A DNA stretch of 56,845 bases from Actinomycetes bacterium. GTDB taxonomy: Bacteria > Actinomycetota > Actinomycetes > Actinomycetales > Cellulomonadaceae. Below are positions 51,799 to 56,845 of the stretch, piece by piece. The notes beneath the pieces are model-generated. The model saw only the letters and a program-made list of their open reading frames with translations. It made no database searches and was not told the DNA's origin. The DNA lies in contig JAFAEH010000187.1 of assembly GCA_023424135.1 (NCBI GenBank), positions 1 to 56,845 of the forward strand. The letters run 5' to 3'. Within the stretch, counting starts at the first letter, position 1; each line of letters starts with the position of its first letter. The position numbers and the translations under genes were made by a program.

Positions 51799-53838
51799 TC
51801 ATCCGTAGCGACGCTGCGCCTGCTGGTAGTACTCGAGGCTGTCGACGATGTGGTCGCGGAGCCGGTCCTCGCCCTCGTTGATGAGCGGCGGGGTCCAGGA
51901 GAGCTTGCCTGACATGTCCGCCGACCGCTGCAGGTAGCGCTGGTAGAACGCGTCGATGCGCACGTACGCGCTCTCGCGCGACTGCCAGATCCCGGACATG
52001 ACGACGCTGCGGCCACGCTGGGCGATCTGACGGACCCAGTGGTCCACCTCGTTGGGTGAGGCCGCCCGCTTGAGCACCTTCTGGTACAGCGCACGGACGT
52101 ACCCTGCGTCGGTGCCCCCGGAGAGGTTGTAGAACTCCTGGCTGTGCAGCAGGTGGATGCGCAGGTCCTCCGTACGCACGTCACCCGTCGCGATGCGCTG
52201 CGTCCAGTGCTGGAACCCGGACGCGTCGGGCGCCCGCCCCAGGATCTCCTGGTAGTCCAGCCGCACGGTGGTCTGCGCGTACTCCGAGCTGCGCACGAGG
52301 TTGCGCGCGACACCGCCGGGCGACTCCCCCGCGGCGAGCCGGGCCGACCAGGTCGACAGGCCTCCGGAGTCGACCGACCGGCCGAACACGTCCTGGTACA
52401 GCTTCTTGACGACCGCCTCGTACTCACCGGTGCGCATCGTGCTGGCCGTCCGCCAGGCCACCTCCCGCACGTTGCCGAGCGTCGCGTAGCCGCCGTTGCC
52501 GGGGCACGTCGTGTAGGCGGTGTCCCGGTGCCCGAACACGCGCGGCAGCGACACCCACTGGTCCTTGAACCTCGAGTTGTCGCCGTTGCCCGTGTAGTAG
52601 GACATCGAGCCACGCGGGTCGAGCCCGTACGCGCCGAGCCTCCAGCCGATGATGCGCCCCACCGCGTCCTGCGTGGCCGCGGAAGGCGTCGTGCCGGTGT
52701 AGTCACCGAGCATCGACACGCCGACCGTGCCCGTGTTGAACCCGCCCGCGTGCACGCCCACGACCGGCTGCGTCATACCGTTGGCGCGCCCCTCGTAGAT
52801 GTTTCCCCACTTGTCGACGAGGAAGTTGTAGCCGACGTCGCACCAGCCACGACCGTCGATGTGGTACGCCTGGATGTTCCTGAGCTGCTGCATCGCGCCG
52901 GCGACCGAGTCGTAGCCGTTGGTCGTCGCGGTGTGGTGCACGACCGCCCCGACGAGCCCCGAGGCGACGTCGGGCGCGCATGCCTGGTTGCGCGCACCCC
53001 AGGCGGCACGCGAGATGACGGTCGGCTGGGCGGCCGCTGCGACAGTGCCGCCGGCCGCCGCTCCCACGACGCCACCGAACACGGAACCCGAGGACGTGAG
53101 CGCCGCGCTCGGCACGGTACCGACGCCGGCACCCGTGACGTCACCCGCCTCGTCCGAGCCGGCGTCCGCGGCCTGCGCAGGCTCCTGGTCGAGAGGGGCG
53201 TCACCGACCAGCGCGACCTTCACGCCGTCGAGTGCAGCGGCGTCCGCGTCCGACGCGAACGAGAGCTGCACCGCGTCGACCTCACCGACCCACACGGCGT
53301 CGGTCCCACCGCGCGGCGCGTTCGCCGCGTCGGCGGACCCCTCGTCGGGTGCGTCATCGGCGACCGGCAGATCGGTCCACGCGGACCACGCACCGTCGTT
53401 CAGCGTCCTGACCGCAGGCGCGAGCAGCTCGCCATCTGCACCCTCCGGCCAGGTGACCCCGATGGTCTGCGTACCCGAGGCGTCGACGGGTGGCGTGCTG
53501 ACGCGCTCGCCGTCCGCGGCCCGGTCCGCCACGAGCGGCTCGTCGACGGGCGGCACGACGGGTTCGTCGCCCGCCGGCCCCGTGCCGTCGAGCGTGCGCG
53601 CGGAACCATCCGGGTCACCCACGTCCGTGCTTGCCTCGTCGGTCGGCTCCGCCCCCTCACCGTCGGGTGCGATGACGACGTCGACCTGTGCGACGACCGC
53701 CGGCGCCGTGCCGTCAGAGGCGTTCGCCGCGGCGGCGGGGACCGACGCCGCGGACACACCGCTGCTCGGCACAGGTGCGCCGAGCGCTGGCGTCGCCGAC
53801 AACGCCGTCACGAGCACAGCGCTCAGGAAGATGCGCAC
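51799..53838 (-). CDS. Secreted N-acetylmuramoyl-L-alanine amidase (PGRP type) with DUF4214 repeats
   Basis: The protein has 679 residues from the GTG at 53838, which gives a good signal peptide (RIFLSAVLVTALSATPALG). An acidic, low-complexity region covers about 20-270. The amidase domain follows: VVHHTATTNGYDS (His301), NFLVDKWGNIYEGRANG near 338, GHRDTAYTTCPG (His437, Cys445). These are the zinc ligands of the Amidase_2/PGRP family, which cuts the stem peptide from muramic acid. Residues about 475-679 hold four DUF4214 repeats like those of the SpoIID neighbour. The pair may remodel the wall where the glycan is attached, a guess from position. Confidence 0.9.
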   Translation of the reverse strand: MRIFLSAVLVTALSATPALGAPVPSSGVSAASVPAAAANASDGTAPAVVAQVDVVIAPDGEGAEPTDEASTDVGDPDGSARTLDGTGPAGDEPVVPPVDEPLVADRAADGERVSTPPVDASGTQTIGVTWPEGADGELLAPAVRTLNDGAWSAWTDLPVADDAPDEGSADAANAPRGGTDAVWVGEVDAVQLSFASDADAAALDGVKVALVGDAPLDQEPAQAADAGSDEAGDVTGAGVGTVPSAALTSSGSVFGGVVGAAAGGTVAAAAQPTVISRAAWGARNQACAPDVASGLVGAVVHHTATTNGYDSVAGAMQQLRNIQAYHIDGRGWCDVGYNFLVDKWGNIYEGRANGMTQPVVGVHAGGFNTGTVGVSMLGDYTGTTPSAATQDAVGRIIGWRLGAYGLDPRGSMSYYTGNGDNSRFKDQWVSLPRVFGHRDTAYTTCPGNGGYATLGNVREVAWRTASTMRTGEYEAVVKKLYQDVFGRSVDSGGLSTWSARLAAGESPGGVARNLVRSSEYAQTTVRLDYQEILGRAPDASGFQHWTQRIATGDVRTEDLRIHLLHSQEFYNLSGGTDAGYVRALYQKVLKRAASPNEVDHWVRQIAQRGRSVVMSGIWQSRESAYVRIDAFYQRYLQRSADMSGKLSWTPPLINEGEDRLRDHIVDSLEYYQQAQRRYG

Positions 53839-54007
53839 GACAGGCCCCCGCTCTCGACACCACTCGGTCCCGGGAAGCGTGCGTCCGCGCCCGCGCATGG
53901 TCAAGCGGCCGCGCGGGCGCGGGATGATACGTCCGGATTCGTCCCCCGCTATGCAGCGCTGAGGTCGGTACTGTGGGACACCCATCCCCGCAACGGAGGA
54001 GATCGTC
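53839..54007. promoter_or_regulatory. Divergent region between the amidase gene and rmlB
   Basis: On the minus strand TATCAT (53929-53924) is a -10 candidate for the amidase gene with a long leader of about 80 bases. On the plus strand TACTGT (53969-53974) is a -10 candidate for rmlB, followed by GGAGGA (53995-54000), seven bases before the GTG. Confidence 0.45.
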
Positions 54008-55003
54008 GTGCGCTTGCTCGTCACCGGCGGAGCCGGCTTCATCGGCTCCAACTTCGTGCACCAGACGGTGCGCGAGCGTCCCGACGTGCACGTCACGGTG
54101 CTCGACGCACTGACGTACGCCGGGGACGAGCGCAGCCTGGACCCGGTCGAGGACCGCGTCACGTTCGCCAAGGGCGACATCGCCGACCCGGACGTCGTCG
54201 ACCGCCTCGTCAAGGACGTGGACCTGGTCGTGCACTTCGCTGCCGAGTCGCACAACGACAACTCGCTGCACGACCCGTGGCCGTTCGTGCGTACCAACGT
54301 CATCGGCACCTACCAGCTGCTCGAGGCCGTGCGCCGGTACGACGTGCGCTACCACCACGTCTCGACCGACGAGGTCTACGGCGACCTCGAGCTCGACGAC
54401 CCGGCGAAGTTCACGCCGGACACGCCGTACAACCCGTCGAGCCCGTACTCGTCGACCAAGGCGTCCTCGGACCTGCTCGTGCGGGCGTGGGCACGCAGCT
54501 TCGGCGTGCGCGCGACGATCTCGAACTGCTCGAACAACTACGGGCCGTACCAGCACGTGGAGAAGTTCATCCCGCGGCAGATCACGAACCTGCTCGACGG
54601 CGTGCGGCCCAAGCTGTACGGCACGGGCGAGAACGTGCGTGACTGGATCCACGTCGAGGACCACAACAGCGCCGTGTGGCGGATCATCGAGGACGGCCGG
54701 CTCGGCGAGACGTACCTCATCGGTGCCGACGGCGAGAAGGACAACAAGACCGTCATCGAGCTGATCCTCGAGCTCATGGGGCAGCCCGCCGACGCGTACG
54801 ACCACGTCAACGACCGCCCGGGGCACGACCTGCGGTACGCCATCGACGCGACCAAGCTGCGCACCGAGCTCGGCTGGGAGCCCCAGTACACGACGTTCCG
54901 CGACGGGCTCGCGGCGACGATCGACTGGTACCGCGCGAACGAGGCGTGGTGGCGGCCGCAGAAGGACGCGACCGAGGCGAAGTACGCCGTCCTGGGGCGC
55001 TGA
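54008..55003 (+). CDS. rmlB: dTDP-glucose 4,6-dehydratase
   Basis: The second step of dTDP-L-rhamnose synthesis. The protein has 331 residues from a GTG with GGAGGA upstream. GGAGFIG (7-13) binds NAD, STDEVYG (119-125) holds the catalytic Thr/Asp/Glu set, and Tyr147/Lys151 in SPYSSTKA complete it. NCSNNYGPYQHVEKFIP is the substrate block typical of RmlB. It is not clustered with the other rml genes but sits between the amidase and LCP genes; a gap of 73 bases separates it from the LCP gene. Confidence 0.96.
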   Translation: MRLLVTGGAGFIGSNFVHQTVRERPDVHVTVLDALTYAGDERSLDPVEDRVTFAKGDIADPDVVDRLVKDVDLVVHFAAESHNDNSLHDPWPFVRTNVIGTYQLLEAVRRYDVRYHHVSTDEVYGDLELDDPAKFTPDTPYNPSSPYSSTKASSDLLVRAWARSFGVRATISNCSNNYGPYQHVEKFIPRQITNLLDGVRPKLYGTGENVRDWIHVEDHNSAVWRIIEDGRLGETYLIGADGEKDNKTVIELILELMGQPADAYDHVNDRPGHDLRYAIDATKLRTELGWEPQYTTFRDGLAATIDWYRANEAWWRPQKDATEAKYAVLGR

Positions 55004-55064
55004 CCTCCACAGATCCTCCACGACGCGGCTGCGTCACTCCCCCGCATCCTGCCGTCGCCTCTCC

Positions 55065-55070
55065 TACGAT
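55065..55070 (+). promoter_or_regulatory. -10 box of the LCP gene
   Basis: TACGAT is followed by exactly six bases and then the GTG start, the spacing expected for a leaderless transcript. No ribosome site is visible upstream of the GTG, which agrees with this. Confidence 0.55.
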
Positions 55071-55076
55071 CGGTGC

Positions 55077-56351
55077 GTGACCACCCGCCACGCCGCCCCG
55101 CGGCGCCTGCGTGCGCCTCAGCACGCCCGGACCCAGCACAGCCACCGCGTGCTGCGCGCAGTGGCCCTGGGCGTGACGAGCGTCGTCGTGTTCGGCGTCG
55201 CGGGTGGCGCCGCGTTCGCGGCACGGCTGACGAGCAACGTCAACGACCTCGACCTGGGTAACCTCGTCGCGGCCCCGCCGACGCCGTCGCAGGCCCCGGA
55301 CCCCACCGATGCGCACGCCGGGCAGGCGGTCAACGTCCTGGTCCTCGGCTCCGACCAGCGCGACGGCGCCAACGCGGAGATCGGCGGCGAGGAGGAGGGG
55401 ATGCGCTCGGACACGACTCTGCTCATGCACGTGTCCGCGGACCGCACGCGCATCGAGGTGGTCTCGATCCCGCGCGACTCGCTCGTGGAGATCCCGTCCT
55501 GCACGCTGACGAACGGCAAGACGACGCGCGCGCAGAGCAAGGCGATGTTCAACTCCGCGTTCGCGATCGGCTGGGACTACGGCGGCGACCTCGAGTCCGC
55601 GGCCGCCTGCACCGTGAACACGGTGCAGGCCAACACCGGCATCCCGATCAGCAACGTCGTGGTCGTCGACTTCGCGGGGTTCCAGAGCATGATCAACGCG
55701 ATCGGCGGGGTCACGATGTGCGTGGCCGAGGACGTGTACGACAAGTACACGGGCCTGAACCTGACGGCCGGCGAGCACCGGCTCGACGGGGTCACCGCGC
55801 TGCAGTACGCCCGCGCACGGCACGGCACGTCCTTCGACGGCTCGGACACAGCACGTGCGGGGCGTCAGCAGCTCCTGGTCTCCAAGGTCGCCAACGAGGT
55901 GCTGTCGAAGAACCTGCTCACGGACGGCGCCCAGCTCGTCCAGTTCCTCAGCGCCGCGACGCAGTCCGTCACCACGAACCTGTCCGTCGTCGACCTCACC
56001 GGCCTCGCCTTCAGCCTGCGCAGCATCGACCGTGCCAACATCGTCTTCATGACGATCCCGTGGGCACCGGCGCACAGCGACGCCAACCGCGTCGAGTGGA
56101 CCTCCGAGGCCGACACGATCTGGGCCAACATCGCGTCCGACGTGCCGATGCTGGGTCAGCCCGAGCCGACGGAGCCCGAGGCTCCCGCAGCCACGACCGA
56201 TCCCGCTGCGACGACCGACCCGGCCGCAACGACCGACCCCGCGACCCCGGACGACTCCACCGACCCGGCAGCGACCACCGAGCCCGAGCCGGTCAAGACC
56301 CCCGGCGTCGACGCGTTCTCCGCCGCGGACACGACGACCGAGGGCTGCTGA
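55077..56351 (+). CDS. LytR-CpsA-Psr (LCP) family glycan-peptidoglycan ligase
   Basis: The protein has 424 residues from a GTG. A membrane anchor lies at about 27-49 (LGVTSVVVFGVAGGAAFAA). Residues about 85-335 are the LCP domain outside the cell: VLVLGSDQRDG, RSDTTLLMHV, VVSIPRDSLVEIP and the ALQYARARHG block, with the arginines and aspartates that bind pyrophosphate. LCP enzymes move glycan from a polyprenyl carrier to peptidoglycan, so this is the natural last step of the locus. The tail (about 365-400) is a Pro/Ala/Thr/Asp-rich run with PAATTD repeated three times. In mycobacteria the LCP gene Rv3267 adjoins the TIGR03089 gene. Confidence 0.93.
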   Translation: MTTRHAAPRRLRAPQHARTQHSHRVLRAVALGVTSVVVFGVAGGAAFAARLTSNVNDLDLGNLVAAPPTPSQAPDPTDAHAGQAVNVLVLGSDQRDGANAEIGGEEEGMRSDTTLLMHVSADRTRIEVVSIPRDSLVEIPSCTLTNGKTTRAQSKAMFNSAFAIGWDYGGDLESAAACTVNTVQANTGIPISNVVVVDFAGFQSMINAIGGVTMCVAEDVYDKYTGLNLTAGEHRLDGVTALQYARARHGTSFDGSDTARAGRQQLLVSKVANEVLSKNLLTDGAQLVQFLSAATQSVTTNLSVVDLTGLAFSLRSIDRANIVFMTIPWAPAHSDANRVEWTSEADTIWANIASDVPMLGQPEPTEPEAPAATTDPAATTDPAATTDPATPDDSTDPAATTEPEPVKTPGVDAFSAADTTTEGC

Positions 56352-56357
56352 GCCGCG

Positions 56358-56845
56358 GTGCCGAGCCGCAGGGACACCCCGCCGCCGAGCTTCTCACCGG
56401 ACGGGTCGCGCCCCCGTCCGGGCACCGAGGACGCACGGGTCGTCGGTGGTCCGGCAGCACGTCCCGCGGCACCCCGTCGGCCCGCACCACCGCAGCGCAC
56501 CACAGCTCCGCGACGCACGACGGCCACACCCCGCGCGACCGATGCCTCGGATCCGCGGTCGTCGGGCACGGGCGACACCGGTGCCGCACGCACCCCCGAG
56601 CCGCGTGCGGCCCGCCCCGAGCGTGCGTCGACGCGCGGCGCCGGAACCACACCCCCGCGCGGCACCCGGGGCGACGCCACGCCTGCCACCGCCGCGGCGC
56701 CCGCGTCCTTCGCACCGAGCGCGTCACGTGCTGCGTCCTCGACCCAGGGGACGACCGCGCGGACCGTCGTCGGACGTGGCGACGCGCCACGCACCGTCCC
56801 GCCACGCGACGTCTCGCAGCAGCGCAGCACCCCGCAGCGCAGCAC
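56358..56845 (+). CDS. Start of a second probable LCP or envelope gene, cut off by the window edge
   Basis: From the GTG at 56358, seven bases after the LCP stop, the frame stays open to the end of the window (162 codons). The sequence is rich in Pro, Arg, Ala and Thr without a fold. It opens PSRRDTPPPSFSPDG, and the PPSFSP motif is common in the disordered cytoplasmic N-termini of actinobacterial LCP proteins. A second LCP gene in tandem would fit, but no domain is visible yet. The antisense frame here is also open and cannot be excluded by sequence alone. Confidence 0.5.
   Translation, partial: MPSRRDTPPPSFSPDGSRPRPGTEDARVVGGPAARPAAPRRPAPPQRTTAPRRTTATPRATDASDPRSSGTGDTGAARTPEPRAARPERASTRGAGTTPPRGTRGDATPATAAAPASFAPSASRAASSTQGTTARTVVGRGDAPRTVPPRDVSQQRSTPQRS

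Noticed and set aside
51833..53006. Frames opposite the amidase gene, including a plus-strand one of more than 800 codons.
   Set aside because: The minus strand carries zinc-ligand motifs and DUF4214 repeats.
56195..56290. Repeated DNA encoding PAATTD in the LCP tail, considered as a repeat element.
   Set aside because: It is a short codon-level repeat within a disordered protein tail, not a mobile or CRISPR-type repeat.
56156..56845. A minus-strand open frame at the right edge.
   Set aside because: Its start half is antisense to the LCP tail; composition is low-complexity. Not fully excluded at the edge, so the plus-strand entry has modest confidence.

Overview
The window looks like a chromosomal segment of a high-GC Gram-positive actinobacterium, most likely a member of the Micrococcales close to Cellulomonas. 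The support is the very GC-rich, third-position GC-biased coding, a WhiB-family regulator, a TIGR03089 protein, LytR-CpsA-Psr (LCP) proteins and many GTG/TTG starts with TANNNT -10 boxes. The species call is inference. No rRNA, tRNA, CRISPR array, insertion sequence or phage gene was seen, and no stretch above about 300 bases lacks a gene.

Almost the whole window is one large cell-envelope glycan locus. Left edge (1-2582): a truncated GT2 glycosyltransferase, whiB2-like regulator and TIGR03089 protein, a conserved actinobacterial neighbourhood. Left block (2595-11899): a GT4 transferase, a sugar-nucleotide epimerase, a methyltransferase, an AglD/LPG-synthase-type membrane protein, mannose-6-phosphate isomerase (manA), a large GT-C-like membrane protein, a polyprenyl-phosphate GT2 and rmlA. 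Next (11903-20384): a coupled trio of a YfhO-like membrane protein, a second epimerase and a 1554-residue methyltransferase/GT4/RgpF fusion. Two tandem secreted CAP-DUF5648 proteins follow (20515-22565), then divergent rmlD and rmlC (22570-24125).

The centre (24145-31308) is a minus-strand operon of four GT4, one GT2 and one Wzx-like flippase. Further transferases and a DUF2142 membrane protein occupy 31372-40199, ending with two Gmd-type GDP-sugar dehydratases (40196-42156). The right block (42286-49785) runs on the plus strand: a degenerate FkbM-like protein, two paralogous GT4 enzymes, a WbdD-like methyltransferase-kinase and an ABC exporter whose ATPase carries a Wzt-type C-terminal domain. 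Two secreted cell-wall enzymes with C-terminal DUF4214 repeats (SpoIID and amidase types), rmlB, an LCP ligase and the start of a second probable envelope gene close the window.

Read together, RmlA/B/C/D supply dTDP-L-rhamnose, ManA plus Gmd feed GDP-deoxyhexoses, about sixteen transferase domains assemble glycan on polyprenyl carriers, two separate routes (Wzx-like flippase and Wzm/Wzt ABC exporter) move it out, and LCP proteins probably attach it to peptidoglycan. The most striking part is the WbdD-like capping enzyme beside a carbohydrate-binding Wzt, a chain-termination logic best known from Gram-negative O antigens.
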